A DNA stretch of 32,627 nt, from assembly GCA_021838065.1 (NCBI GenBank), contig JAKCEJ010000001.1, positions 1 through 32,627 of the forward strand. The letters run 5' to 3'. The stretch is from Pseudomonadota bacterium. Its GTDB lineage: Bacteria; Pseudomonadota; Gammaproteobacteria; Steroidobacterales; Steroidobacteraceae. The notes under the pieces were generated by a model. That model saw nothing but the letters and a program-made list of their open reading frames with translations. It had not been told where the DNA came from and did no database searches. Shown one piece after another: positions 1 to 8,010 of the stretch. The position numbers and the translations under genes are program-made. The first letter of the stretch is position 1, and each line of letters begins with the position of its first letter.

Positions 1-1195
1 GGCCGAACGCCAGCAGCGCCGCCGGCCGCGGCGGCCCGACGTCGCGCCGCAGCACGCGCAGCGCGGGCGCGCGGGTCAGCTGCAGCAGCGGCGGCAGCGC
101 AAAGCCGGCCAGTAGCGCCAGCGCCGTCAGCAGGCCGATGCCGGCGGGCGCCAGGCTCGGCGCGGGCAGCTCGCGCGCCGCCAGCAGGCCGCGCAGCGCG
201 TGCACCAGCCACAGCTGCGCCAGCTCGCCGAGCGCGCAGCCGAGCGCTGCCGTCACCAGCGCGACCGCCGCGAGCTGAATCAGTGTCAGCGCCAAAATGG
301 CGCGTCGCGTCGCGCCCAGGGTCTTCAGCAGCGCTATGGTATCGAGGTGGCGCGCCACATAGCGCCGCGCCGCCATCGCGACCGCCGCGGCGCACAGCAG
401 CACCGCGGCGAGGCTCGCCAGGTTGAGGAATCGATCCGACCGATCGACCGCGCTGTGGATCTGCCGGCTGGCATCCGCGACGGTGCGCAGCCGCTCGCCG
501 CTCGTGAGATGACCCTGCAGCCACGTGCGAAACGCGCGTACGCGCCCGGGAGGGCCGGCAAACAGCGCGCTGTAGCTGACGCGGCTGCCCGGCTGGACGA
601 GCTGCGTGCGCGGCACGTCCGCGGCGTTCATCAGCAGGCTCGGAACCAGCCCCGTGAAGGTGCTGCCCTGATCGGGCCGTGAAATCAGCACCCGCCCGAC
701 GGTGAATGTGGCGGAGCCAATGGACAGGTCCGAGCCCACGCGGGCCCCGAGCGCCGCCAGCAGCCTCGAATCGGGCCATACCACCCCGGGCGGTGGGATG
801 CCGGCGGCGGCGGCCCCGGCGGCGAACGGTGCGCCCGCGACGAGCACCCGGCCGCGCAGCGGATAGCCGTCCGTGACCGCATACAGATCGGTCAGCTGAC
901 TGCGCTCGCCATGAAATACAACGCTCAGCATGCCGACGGCGTGCGCGCTGCGCAGGCCTTCCCGCGCAGCCGCAGCGAAATCCGCCGCCGCAATGGGCTT
1001 GGGCGACTCCAGACGCAGGTCGGCAGCCAGCACCTGCGTCGCCTGCAGCGCCACTGCCGCACGGATGCGGCTCACGAGGAAGCCGACGCCGCTCAGCGCT
1101 CCAACGGCAACGGTCAGCGCGAGCAGCAGAACGCCGAGCTCGCCAGCGCGCCACTCGCGGCTGAGCATGCGCAGAGCGAAGCGGACCGTACGCAC
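1..1195 (-). CDS. ybbP: ABC transporter permease, YbbP/FtsX-like (3' end beyond left edge)
   Basis: This is the inner-membrane permease expected to partner the adjacent ATPase; the YbbAP family is thought to act on the envelope and to move lipophilic substrates or extract lipids. Reading the minus strand from GTG at 1195 gives an open frame of 398 codons to the window edge; the E. coli homologue is about 800 residues, so roughly the N-terminal half is present. An N-terminal hydrophobic helix (about residues 16-38) follows a basic start. A long extracytoplasmic domain comes next, then helices near residues 270-290, 310-335 and 360-380, the FtsX/MacB layout. The GTG lies one base after the ybbA stop, so the two genes are translationally coupled. 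I checked the frame at its start, middle and end and saw no stop. The substrate cannot be read from the sequence. Confidence 0.87.
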   Translation of the reverse strand, partial: MRTVRFALRMLSREWRAGELGVLLLALTVAVGALSGVGFLVSRIRAAVALQATQVLAADLRLESPKPIAAADFAAAAREGLRSAHAVGMLSVVFHGERSQLTDLYAVTDGYPLRGRVLVAGAPFAAGAAAAGIPPPGVVWPDSRLLAALGARVGSDLSIGSATFTVGRVLISRPDQGSTFTGLVPSLLMNAADVPRTQLVQPGSRVSYSALFAGPPGRVRAFRTWLQGHLTSGERLRTVADASRQIHSAVDRSDRFLNLASLAAVLLCAAAVAMAARRYVARHLDTIALLKTLGATRRAILALTLIQLAAVALVTAALGCALGELAQLWLVHALRGLLAARELPAPSLAPAGIGLLTALALLAGFALPPLLQLTRAPALRVLRRDVGPPRPAALLAFG

Positions 1196-1196
1196 G

Positions 1197-1889
1197 TCAG
1201 AGGATCCGGCCGGCTTCCATGCGCACGATGCGACCGCAACGCTGCGCGAGCTCGCGGTCGTGGGTCACGAGAACCAGCGTCGTGCCGGCCTCGGCGTTGA
1301 GCTCGAACAGCCGCGCGATGATGTTCGCGCCGGTCACGCTGTCGAGATTTCCGGTCGGCTCATCGGCGAACAGGACGGCCGGCCGCCCGACGAACGCGCG
1401 CGCGAGGGCGACGCGCTGCTGTTCGCCGCCGGAGAGCTGCCGCGGATAGTGTTGGGCACGCTCCGCCAGGCCGACGTGCTCGAGCGCCGCGCTCGCCGCC
1501 GCGCGCGCGCCACTGTGGCGCGCCAGCTCCAGAGGCAGCGACACGTTCTCGAGCGCCGTCAGCGCGGGAATGAGGTGGAAGGCCTGGAACACGAACCCGA
1601 CATGCTGGGCGCGGACCCGCGCCCGCCCGTCCTCATCGAGCGCCGTCAGGTCGTGCCCGGCGAGCACGACCCGCCCGCTGGTCGGCAGGTCAAGGCCCGC
1701 CAGCAGCGCGAGCAGCGTCGACTTGCCTGCGCCCGAGGGGCCGGTCACCGCGAGCGTCTCGCCGCGGGCGATCTCGAGCGACGCCTCCTGCACTATAGTG
1801 AGGAGACCGGCCGGACTGTCGACCGTCTTGGTGAGGTGCTCGGCTTTGAGAACGCACTCCCGCATCGCGCCGTCTTGGCTCGCTGTCAT
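1197..1889 (-). CDS. ybbA: ABC transporter ATP-binding protein, YbbA/LolD-like
   Basis: ATPase subunit that powers the adjacent FtsX-type permease. In the 230-residue form starting at ATG 1889, Walker A (GPSGAGKST) lies at residues 50-58, the signature LSGGEQQ at 152-158, Walker B (AVLFADEP) at 171-178, and a switch histidine follows in LVTHDREL. These match the MacB/LolD/YbbA family. The assignment to YbbA rests on context: divergent tesA on one side and a large permease on the other is the conserved tesA/ybbAP arrangement. The start is uncertain. ATG 1889 and ATG 1865 (222 residues) are both possible, and neither has a strong ribosome-binding site; much longer upstream extensions would run antisense through tesA and are unlikely. 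Confidence 0.9.
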   Translation of the reverse strand: MTASQDGAMRECVLKAEHLTKTVDSPAGLLTIVQEASLEIARGETLAVTGPSGAGKSTLLALLAGLDLPTSGRVVLAGHDLTALDEDGRARVRAQHVGFVFQAFHLIPALTALENVSLPLELARHSGARAAASAALEHVGLAERAQHYPRQLSGGEQQRVALARAFVGRPAVLFADEPTGNLDSVTGANIIARLFELNAEAGTTLVLVTHDRELAQRCGRIVRMEAGRIL

Positions 1890-2496
1890 GTTGGGCATCG
1901 GGCTGCTGCTCGTCACGGTGCCATCCGCCTGGGCCTCGAACCGGACTATCCTCGTTTTCGGCGACAGCCTGAGCGCCTCGCATGGATTGCGCCCGGAGCA
2001 GGGATGGGTGGCGCTGCTGGCGAAGCGCCTGCTGAAGCAAGGGTACCGATACCGTATCGTCAACGCCAGCGTCAGCGGTGAGACCACCACCGGCGGGCTC
2101 GAGCGCCTGCCGCACGAGCTGCGCGCCTGCCGTCCGGGCATCGTCATCCTCGAGCTCGGCGCGAACGACGCGCTGCGCGGGCTGCCACTGACGCTCGCGG
2201 CGCGCAACCTCGCCGCGATGGTGCGCCTCGCGCGCGCCGCGGGCGCGCGGGTCCTGCTGATCGGCCTGCTCCTGCCTCCGAATTACGGTCCGCGTTATAC
2301 ACAGCAGTTCGCGGCGATGTATCCGCACCTCGCGCGGGAGTTTCGTCTGCCGCTCGTGCCCTTTCTGCTGGCGCACGTCGCGCTCGATTCGCACCTCATG
2401 CAGTCCGACGGCCTGCACCCCAATGCGCGCGGCGAGCCGCTGGTGCTCAACAACGTATGGCCGTATCTGCAGCCGCTGCTGGGCCGCGTGCCCTGA
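1846..2496 (+). CDS. tesA: Arylesterase / acyl-CoA thioesterase I / lysophospholipase L1 (SGNH hydrolase)
   Basis: Periplasmic GDSL-family esterase that hydrolyses acyl thioesters and esters, including lysophospholipids. With a TTG start at 1846 the protein has 216 residues and a good Sec signal peptide: basic start MRTHSR, hydrophobic core, and cleavage after AWA at residue 30. The nucleophile is Ser41 in FGDSLSAS, block III is GANDALRG with Asn107, and Asp188 and His191 lie in SDGLHPN, so all SGNH residues are present. TTG is preferred because GTGAGG at 1831-1836 is a well-spaced ribosome-binding site; ATG 1888 has none and would shorten the signal to 16 residues. The 5' end overlaps the divergent ybbA start region. 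Length and motifs agree with E. coli TesA. Confidence 0.9.
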   Translation: MRTHSRIAPSWLAVMLGIGLLLVTVPSAWASNRTILVFGDSLSASHGLRPEQGWVALLAKRLLKQGYRYRIVNASVSGETTTGGLERLPHELRACRPGIVILELGANDALRGLPLTLAARNLAAMVRLARAAGARVLLIGLLLPPNYGPRYTQQFAAMYPHLAREFRLPLVPFLLAHVALDSHLMQSDGLHPNARGEPLVLNNVWPYLQPLLGRVP

Positions 2497-2505
2497 ACGG
2501 CGAGC

Positions 2506-2534
2506 TTGGTCGGCGGCTCAAGCCGCGCTATTGT
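2506..2534 (+). promoter_or_regulatory. Candidate sigma-70 promoter upstream of the methyltransferase-like gene
   Basis: TTGGTC at 2506-2511 and TATTGT at 2529-2534 are separated by exactly 17 bp, in the 67-bp gap after tesA. The -10 matches consensus at 4 of 6 positions, the -35 at only 3 of 6. The predicted start near 2541 would leave a short leader carrying the GGAG ribosome-binding site at 2552-2555. Plausible but unproven; read-through from tesA is the alternative. Confidence 0.4.
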
Positions 2535-2563
2535 TGCCGCCTTTGGCACCCGGAGATTGTTCC

Positions 2564-3565
2564 ATGCGCTCACCCGCTCTGATCGCTCCGCATCCCTCGC
2601 TCCCATACCGCTACGGTCGCGCTCCGGCACGAATGCTGCTGTGGACGGGCGCGTGCGCACTCGCCCTTGCGCTGTGCGCGTGCAGCTCCCGTGGGACGGG
2701 CGCGCCCATGGGCAGCGCCGCATCCTCGGCCCCCGCGCCGAGCGCCAGCGGCACCGCTGGCGCACAGAATGACGGTTCGGGCCCCACGCCGGCCGCAGTC
2801 CGGCAGGCGCTCGAGGCGGCCATCAACGGCCCGCAGCGCACCCCGGATTACAAGAAGCGGGACAAGTACCGCCATCCGCTCGCGACGCTGGAGTTCTTCG
2901 GCATCCGCCCGAACATGCGCGTCGTCGAAGTGCTGCCCGGAGGGGGGTGGTACACGGAGATTCTCGCGCCGTTCCTGCACGCGCACGGCCAGCTCATCGA
3001 GGCGACGTCCCCCGCGGCCGGCACGACGGGCTACTCGCACCGCTCGGCGCTGGCCTACGAGCACAAGCTTGCGGCGGATCCGGCCGTCTACGGCCGGGTG
3101 CGTCTCGAGCCGTTCGAGCTGCCGAACTATCTGCATCTCGGTGCGCCGGATTCCGCCGACATGGTGGTCACGTTCAATAACATGCACGATCTGATGTTCG
3201 AGAACGTGCACCACGAGGTCACGCCGATCTTCCTCGAGAAGTTCCTGCGCAGCGCCTACGACGTGCTCAAGCCGGGCGGCATTCTCGGCATCGCCGGCCA
3301 TCGCTGTGCGCCCGGAACGCCGCTGCCCACGTGCTTCCCGATGGCGCGCCTGCCCGAGGCCTTCGTGATCCACGAGGCCGAGGCGGCCGGCTTCGAGCTC
3401 GGCGCGACCTCCGAGGCCCTCGCCAACCCGAAGGATCCGCGCAACGTGCCGGTCTTTTTCCTGCCGCCGACGCTGGCCGACAAGACTGCGGCGGCCCGCC
3501 GCCACTACGCGGCCATCGGCTATGCCGACGACTATCTGCTGAGGTTCATCAAGCCGGCGGACTGA
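2564..3565 (+). CDS. Predicted class I methyltransferase-like protein with N-terminal export/lipoprotein signal
   Basis: Resembles the 'predicted methyltransferase' family (COG4798 type). The core begins near residue 95. Its motif-I equivalent is VVEVLPGGGWYTE, a Gly-rich loop after an acidic strand; VLKPGG, common in SAM-dependent methyltransferases, comes later, as does a conserved FNNMHD stretch. The first 45 residues are unusual for a SAM enzyme: a basic stretch, a hydrophobic run (ACALALALCAC) with a possible lipobox ending at Cys40, and then an Ala/Ser/Pro/Gly-rich linker to about residue 75, typical of an exported lipoprotein. GGAG at 2552-2555 lies 8 bases before ATG 2564 and fixes the start. 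No substrate can be named. It may act outside the cytoplasm or may no longer be a methyltransferase. Confidence 0.75.
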   Translation: MRSPALIAPHPSLPYRYGRAPARMLLWTGACALALALCACSSRGTGAPMGSAASSAPAPSASGTAGAQNDGSGPTPAAVRQALEAAINGPQRTPDYKKRDKYRHPLATLEFFGIRPNMRVVEVLPGGGWYTEILAPFLHAHGQLIEATSPAAGTTGYSHRSALAYEHKLAADPAVYGRVRLEPFELPNYLHLGAPDSADMVVTFNNMHDLMFENVHHEVTPIFLEKFLRSAYDVLKPGGILGIAGHRCAPGTPLPTCFPMARLPEAFVIHEAEAAGFELGATSEALANPKDPRNVPVFFLPPTLADKTAAARRHYAAIGYADDYLLRFIKPAD

Positions 3566-3575
3566 CCTGCCGGCT
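3552..3575. terminator. Hairpin between convergent genes
   Basis: AGCCGGC (3552-3558) and GCCGGCT (3569-3575) form a perfect 7-bp stem with a 10-base loop. It spans the stop codon of the methyltransferase-like gene and touches the stop of the convergent MFS gene. No T-run follows on either strand, so it is at best a weak, possibly bidirectional terminator. Confidence 0.35.
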
Positions 3576-4813
3576 CAGCGCTCGGTCGGCGCGTTGACGA
3601 ACGCCACGCTCTTCGCTTCCTTGCCGAGGAGCGTCGCGACCGTCAACGCCACGGCGACGATGCCGAGTGTCCAGGCGAGCACGGCCGCGAGGTCGTGCCC
3701 ATGACGGGCGGCGATGCCGGACTGCAGCGGCGCGAGCAGCGCCATCGCGAAGTTGCCGAGCTGGTAGGCGAAGGCCGGCAGGATCGCGCGCACGCCCGGC
3801 GGGGACAGCTCATTCAAGTGCGCCGGCACGATGCCCCAGGCCCCCTGCACCATGAACTGCATCAGGAACGCGCCGAGCGCGAGCAGCGGTAGGCCCGGGG
3901 CGTAGGCCCACAGCGGGATCACCGGCAGGGCGAGCAGCGCCGCGCACGCAATCGCCTTTCTGCGGCCGATCCGCTCGGAAAGCGCGCCGAAGGTCATGCC
4001 GCCGAGCAGCGCCCCGACGTTCATCAGCATCAGCAGATCATCGGCGCGCGCGCCCGTGAGTCCGCGCTGCGTGATGAGGAACGGCTTGTACAGGTCCTGC
4101 GAGCCGTGCGAGAAGGCGTTGAAGAACGCCATCAGCACGATCATGTACAGCAGCAGCGGCGCATTCGCGACCGCCGTGTGCCACAGCTCGCCCAGGGTTG
4201 CGCGCCGGGCGTGACGGCCCTCGAGCCACGCCGGCGACTCCGCGACGCCGAAGCGGATGTAGAGCACGAGCAGCGCCGGCAGCGCGCCGATGACGAACAG
4301 CCCGCGCCAGCCGACGGCGGCGAAGAACAGGCGCGAGACGGCCGCGGCGAGCAGGAAGCCGAGCACGTAGCCCTCCTGCAGCAATCCGGAGAAGAAGCCG
4401 CGCCCCTCGGCCGGCAGCGTCTCGAAGGCGAGCGCCGCGCCGACCCCCCACTCCCCGCCCATCGCAAGTCCGAACAGTGCCCGCAGCGCCAGCAGCACGG
4501 CGAGATTCGGCGCGAACGCGGTGGCGAACTCGATGAGCGCGTAGGAGAGCACGTTCACCATCAGGATCGGCCGGCGCCCGTACTTCTCGGCGAGCCAGCC
4601 GAACAGCAGCGCGCCCACCGGGCGCAGCGCGAGCGTGAGGGTGATGCCGAAGCTGACGGCGGTGAGGCTGGTGCCGAAGCTCGTGCTGATCGAGCGCAGC
4701 GACACGATGAAGATGAAGAAATCGAACGCATCGAGCGTCCAGCCCCCGAGCGCCGCGAAGTAGGCGTGACGCTGCGCACGGCTCAAGCGGGCGAAGTTGC
4801 GGATCGCTCTCAT
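3575..4813 (-). CDS. MFS transporter, sialate/carboxylate proton symporter type
   Basis: Integral inner-membrane protein of 412 residues with about 12 hydrophobic segments. The N-terminus (ALGGWTLDAFDFFIF) is typical of MFS metabolite:H+ symporters related to NanT and JEN1-like carboxylate carriers. The loop 2-3 signature is visible as GWLAEKYGRRP, and RALFGLAMGGEWGVG matches the region that follows. The family moves organic acids or sugar acids with protons; the actual substrate is unknown. A GAGGGGG ribosome-binding site lies just before ATG 4813. The gene starts 28 bp after the POT transporter ends, so the two are probably co-transcribed as the tail of the dtd-tat run. Confidence 0.85.
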   Translation of the reverse strand: MRAIRNFARLSRAQRHAYFAALGGWTLDAFDFFIFIVSLRSISTSFGTSLTAVSFGITLTLALRPVGALLFGWLAEKYGRRPILMVNVLSYALIEFATAFAPNLAVLLALRALFGLAMGGEWGVGAALAFETLPAEGRGFFSGLLQEGYVLGFLLAAAVSRLFFAAVGWRGLFVIGALPALLVLYIRFGVAESPAWLEGRHARRATLGELWHTAVANAPLLLYMIVLMAFFNAFSHGSQDLYKPFLITQRGLTGARADDLLMLMNVGALLGGMTFGALSERIGRRKAIACAALLALPVIPLWAYAPGLPLLALGAFLMQFMVQGAWGIVPAHLNELSPPGVRAILPAFAYQLGNFAMALLAPLQSGIAARHGHDLAAVLAWTLGIVAVALTVATLLGKEAKSVAFVNAPTER

Positions 4814-4841
4814 AGCGTGCCCCCTCGCGATGCGCGGCCCG

Positions 4842-6344
4842 TCACTGCACGCCCGCCATCAGCCGCTTCACGCGCGGAGTGAGCAGCAGCATCAGCACCC
4901 CGCCGGCGGCGCTCCACCAGAACAGCGTCAGGTACAGCGCCGGCAGCGTCGCGAGGTGATGGGCGTTGTAATCGCCCGAGAGCAGCCCGGCGAGGAAGCT
5001 CCCGAGCGCGAGCGTGAGGAACCAAAGGCCCATGCTCTGCCCGGCGAAGCGCGCGGGCGCGAGCTTGGTGGTGGAGGAGAGGCCGACGGGCGAGAGGCAC
5101 AGCTCGCCGCAGGCGTTGAGGAAGTAGGTGGCCGTCAGCCACAGCGGCGAGACGATGTGCCCGTGCATCACCCGTAGCGCCCCGACGTACATGACGACCA
5201 TGCTCGCCGCCATCAGCAGCAGCCCCCAGGCAAACTTCGCCGGCGAGGACAGGTCGCGGCCCCGCCGGCCGAGCCACACCCACAGCGCCGCGAACACGGG
5301 CGCCAGCGTGATGATGAATATGGGGTCGACCGCTTGCATGTCGCCCGCCGGCATGCGCCAGCCGAACAGCTCGAGGTCGGTGTAGCGCTGCGCGAACAGC
5401 GTGAATGAGCCAAACATCTGCATGTAGGCCATCCAGAACACGGTGGACGCCGCGAACAGCGCCATCATGGCAAACACGCGGCCGCGCTCCTCGCGGGTGA
5501 GCCCGCCGGCGAGCGCCATGTAGAGCAGGTACGCCGCCATCAGGATGCCGACAGCCCAGGACACTGTCGTAGAGAGCGCCACGGCGTTGACCGTCACCAC
5601 TCCGCCGAGCATCAGGCCCGTGAGGGCGGCGATCGCGGCGATGAACCCGCAGAGCGCGAGCCAGGAACGCGGCCGGGTGCTCGCCGGGGCGGCGCCCGCC
5701 CGGCCGAGGTAGCGCCGTGTGGCGAGGAACTGCGCCACGCCGAAGAGCATGCCGACCGCCGGCAGCGCGAAGCCGCCGTGCCAGCCGAACTCGCGCGCCA
5801 CGATCGGCACGAACAGCGGCCCGAAGAGCGAGCCGATGTTGATGCCCATGTAGAAAATCGAGAAGCCCGCGTCGCGCCGCGAGCCGCCCTCGGACTCGGG
5901 ATAGAGCTGCCCGACCGTGGCGCTGACGTTGGGCTTGAGCAGCCCCACGCCGAGCACGTTGAAGATCAGCCCGAGAAAGAATGCCTGGTGGCTGCCCTCG
6001 GCGAGCAGCGCGTTGCCGGCGGTGATGAGGATGCCTCCCGAGAGCACCGCGAGCTGCCCGCCGATCAGCCGGTCGGCGATCCAGCCGCCGAGCAGCGACA
6101 GCAGATAGGTGCCGCCGAAGTACAGCCCGACGATGGCGTTGGCGCTGCGATCGTGGAAGCCGAGCCCGCCGCGGCCGCTCGCGGCGACCATGAACAGAAT
6201 CAGGATCGACTGGATGCCGTAGTAGGTGAACCGCTCCCACATCTCGGTGAAGAAGAGCGTCGTGAGGCCGCGCGGGTGGCCGAACAGGGTGCGTTCGGCC
6301 GCCGGGGCGGCGTTCGCTGGTGCGTCACTCGTGGTCGTGCTCAT
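4842..6344 (-). CDS. Proton-dependent oligopeptide transporter (POT/PTR2 family)
   Basis: Inner-membrane symporter of 500 residues that should import di- and tripeptides with protons. The POT signature ExxERFxYYG is complete (Glu34, Glu37, Arg38, Tyr41, Tyr42, Gly43), and the second family signature appears as FSIFYMGINIGSLFGP. About 12-14 hydrophobic segments are visible. The first 20 residues are polar and Ala-rich, a short cytoplasmic tail. It lies 49 bp downstream of tatC and 28 bp upstream of the MFS gene on the same strand. Peptide uptake next to an acid transporter would fit amino acid or peptide catabolism, but that pairing is an inference from position only. Confidence 0.93.
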   Translation of the reverse strand: MSTTTSDAPANAAPAAERTLFGHPRGLTTLFFTEMWERFTYYGIQSILILFMVAASGRGGLGFHDRSANAIVGLYFGGTYLLSLLGGWIADRLIGGQLAVLSGGILITAGNALLAEGSHQAFFLGLIFNVLGVGLLKPNVSATVGQLYPESEGGSRRDAGFSIFYMGINIGSLFGPLFVPIVAREFGWHGGFALPAVGMLFGVAQFLATRRYLGRAGAAPASTRPRSWLALCGFIAAIAALTGLMLGGVVTVNAVALSTTVSWAVGILMAAYLLYMALAGGLTREERGRVFAMMALFAASTVFWMAYMQMFGSFTLFAQRYTDLELFGWRMPAGDMQAVDPIFIITLAPVFAALWVWLGRRGRDLSSPAKFAWGLLLMAASMVVMYVGALRVMHGHIVSPLWLTATYFLNACGELCLSPVGLSSTTKLAPARFAGQSMGLWFLTLALGSFLAGLLSGDYNAHHLATLPALYLTLFWWSAAGGVLMLLLTPRVKRLMAGVQ

Positions 6345-6393
6345 GATCCCCTGCGTGTTGTTGTTGTGCTCGCCGATGAACGGTGGCCGGACC

Positions 6394-7164
6394 TCAGGAG
6401 GGCGCGTTCGGCTCCTCCTCGGCCGCCTCGCCCTTGGGGCGCACCAGGATGCGCGCCATGATCACGCCGGCTTCGTAGAGCAGGTACATCGGCAGCGCCA
6501 TGATCGACTGCGAGACGGCATCGGGCGGCGTGATGAACGCCGCGACGATGAACACCCCGAGCAGCACGTAGCCGCGGATGGAGCGCAGCTTCTCCACCGT
6601 CACTAGGTTCATCACCACCAGCAGCACCACCGCGACCGGCACCTCGAATGCCGCGCCGAAGGCGAAGAACATCACCAGCACGAAGTCCAGGTACTGCGAG
6701 ATGTCGGTCATCATCGCCACGCCCTTCGGCGTGGTCGCGGCGAAGAAATGGAATATCGCCGGAAACACCGCGAAGTAGGCGAATGTCATGCCGGTGTAGA
6801 ACAGCACGATCGAGGAGACGAGCAGCGGCAGCGCGAAGCGCTTCTCGTGCCGGTAAAGGCCCGGCGCGACGAACGCCCAGACCTGGTACAGCACGTAGGG
6901 CATGGCCGCGAATAGAGCGACGAAGAAGGCGAGCTTGAAGGGCGTGGTGAACGGCGCCGCCACGCCGGTGGCGATCAGCGCGGCGCCCTTCGGCAGCATC
7001 TTCAGCAGCGGCCGCGCCACCCAGGTGAACAGCTGATTGGCGTACAGCGCGCAGGGCACGAACAGGATACCGACGGCGACCAGTGCCCGGATGATCCGCT
7101 CGCGCAGCTCGAGCAGATGCGAGATCAGCGTGCCTTCGGCGAGATTTTCAGGCTCGGGGCTCAT
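6394..7164 (-). CDS. tatC: Sec-independent protein translocase subunit TatC
   Basis: Multi-spanning receptor of the twin-arginine translocon, which exports folded proteins and binds the twin-arginine signal with TatB. The protein has 256 residues. The N-terminal ISHLLELRERIIRALVAVG segment is the family hallmark, and five to six membrane helices follow, with the conserved FFAATTPKGV and PPDAVSQ stretches. The C-terminal tail is acidic (GEAAEEEPNAPS). Its start overlaps the end of tatB by 17 bp, so translation is probably coupled. Length is close to E. coli TatC (258). Confidence 0.97.
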   Translation of the reverse strand: MSPEPENLAEGTLISHLLELRERIIRALVAVGILFVPCALYANQLFTWVARPLLKMLPKGAALIATGVAAPFTTPFKLAFFVALFAAMPYVLYQVWAFVAPGLYRHEKRFALPLLVSSIVLFYTGMTFAYFAVFPAIFHFFAATTPKGVAMMTDISQYLDFVLVMFFAFGAAFEVPVAVVLLVVMNLVTVEKLRSIRGYVLLGVFIVAAFITPPDAVSQSIMALPMYLLYEAGVIMARILVRPKGEAAEEEPNAPS

Positions 7165-7540
7165 GCGTGCCCGGCGCGGGAGGGGGCGCGTCCGCCGGCG
7201 CGCTGGCCGCGGTTGGCGGCTCCGATTCGAGAGGAGGCGCCGTCAGTCCGGCTTGCGCGGGCTCGAAGGGCTCGCCCGCGCCCACCGGCCCGGGCTGCGC
7301 GTGCGTCTCGGTCGGCGCGCCCGCAGGCTCGGGGGATGCCGGATCGGGCGCAGCGGGGCGCCGCCGGCCCTCCAGATCGATTTCCTCCTCCAGCTGCTCC
7401 TGGAACTGGCGCGCCATGGCGCGCGCGCGCCCGACCCAGCGGCCGACACGGCGCACGACGGTGGGCAGCTTCTCCGGGCCGAGCACGATCAGGGCCAGGA
7501 CGAAGACCAGCAGGATTTCGGAAAAGCCGAAGTCGAACAT
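7148..7540 (-). CDS. tatB: Sec-independent protein translocase subunit TatB
   Basis: Single-span Tat subunit that forms the substrate receptor with TatC. It has 130 residues. The N-terminus MFDFGFSEILLVFVLALIV carries the conserved glutamate at position 8 that separates TatB from TatA, followed by LGPEKLP at the hinge and a basic amphipathic helix (RRVGRWVGRARAMARQFQ). From about residue 55 the chain becomes acidic, then Pro/Ala-rich and low in complexity, as is common for TatB tails. It overlaps tatC by 17 bp and starts 92 bp after tatA; that gap holds a CGCGGT/ACCGCG hairpin (7586-7604) that could tune the tatA:tatB ratio. Confidence 0.95.
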   Translation of the reverse strand: MFDFGFSEILLVFVLALIVLGPEKLPTVVRRVGRWVGRARAMARQFQEQLEEEIDLEGRRRPAAPDPASPEPAGAPTETHAQPGPVGAGEPFEPAQAGLTAPPLESEPPTAASAPADAPPPAPGTHEPRA

Positions 7541-7632
7541 GGCGTCTCAGCGGACGCGCCGTGCGCGGACCCAAACCCTGCCGGTCGCGGTTAAGGGGAC
7601 CGCGCCGTCCGGGCCCGCCCTCGCCGCGGACC

Positions 7633-7887
7633 TCAGGTGTTGCGACCGCTCTTGGGGGCCTGCGCGCCGCTCTTCATCTCGGGGAATTCGGCATCGGTGC
7701 CATCGGAGCGGATCTGCCGGGTCTCGGCGGACGAGGTGGACTCTTCCTTGTCGCTCTCGTTCATCGCCTTTTTGAAACCCCGCACGGCATGGCCCAGATC
7801 ATCGCCGATCGTGCGCAGCTTCTTGCCGCCGAAGATCAGCAGCACCACGACCAGGATGACCAGCAGGGTCTTGAAATCGAAATCCAT
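7633..7887 (-). CDS. tatA: Sec-independent protein translocase subunit TatA
   Basis: Pore-forming or membrane-weakening Tat subunit of 84 residues: a hydrophobic helix (LLVILVVVLLIF), the GKKLRTIGDDLG hinge and amphipathic helix, then GFKKAMNE, all diagnostic for TatA. The N-terminus is MDFDFKTLLVIL. The polar residue that is usually Gln at the start of the membrane helix is Thr here, with Lys before it, a small departure from the family norm. The C-terminal 45 residues are polar. It is the first tat gene on the minus strand and lies 123 bp downstream of dtd. Confidence 0.93.
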   Translation of the reverse strand: MDFDFKTLLVILVVVLLIFGGKKLRTIGDDLGHAVRGFKKAMNESDKEESTSSAETRQIRSDGTDAEFPEMKSGAQAPKSGRNT

Positions 7888-7937
7888 AAGCTCTGGACTC
7901 CGCTTGCGCGAGTGAAGAAGTGGAATAACCGACGCTC

Positions 7938-7943
7938 ATCATA
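7938..7943 (-). promoter_or_regulatory. Candidate -10 element ahead of tatA
   Basis: Read on the minus strand, 7943-7938 is TATGAT, 5 of 6 matches to the sigma-70 -10 hexamer, about 50 bases upstream of the tatA start. I could not find a convincing -35 at 16-18 bp. The surrounding 123-bp dtd-tatA gap also holds a CATCCG/CGGATG stem near 7986-8005 and a GC-rich GGCC-flanked stretch. If real, the element would give tatABC its own promoter. Confidence 0.35.
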
Positions 7944-8010
7944 GGCCAATTGGGCCCCCCGGGCCGAGAAAGTTTGCCCTCGGGCCATCCGCACAAACAC
8001 GGATGTCCGC

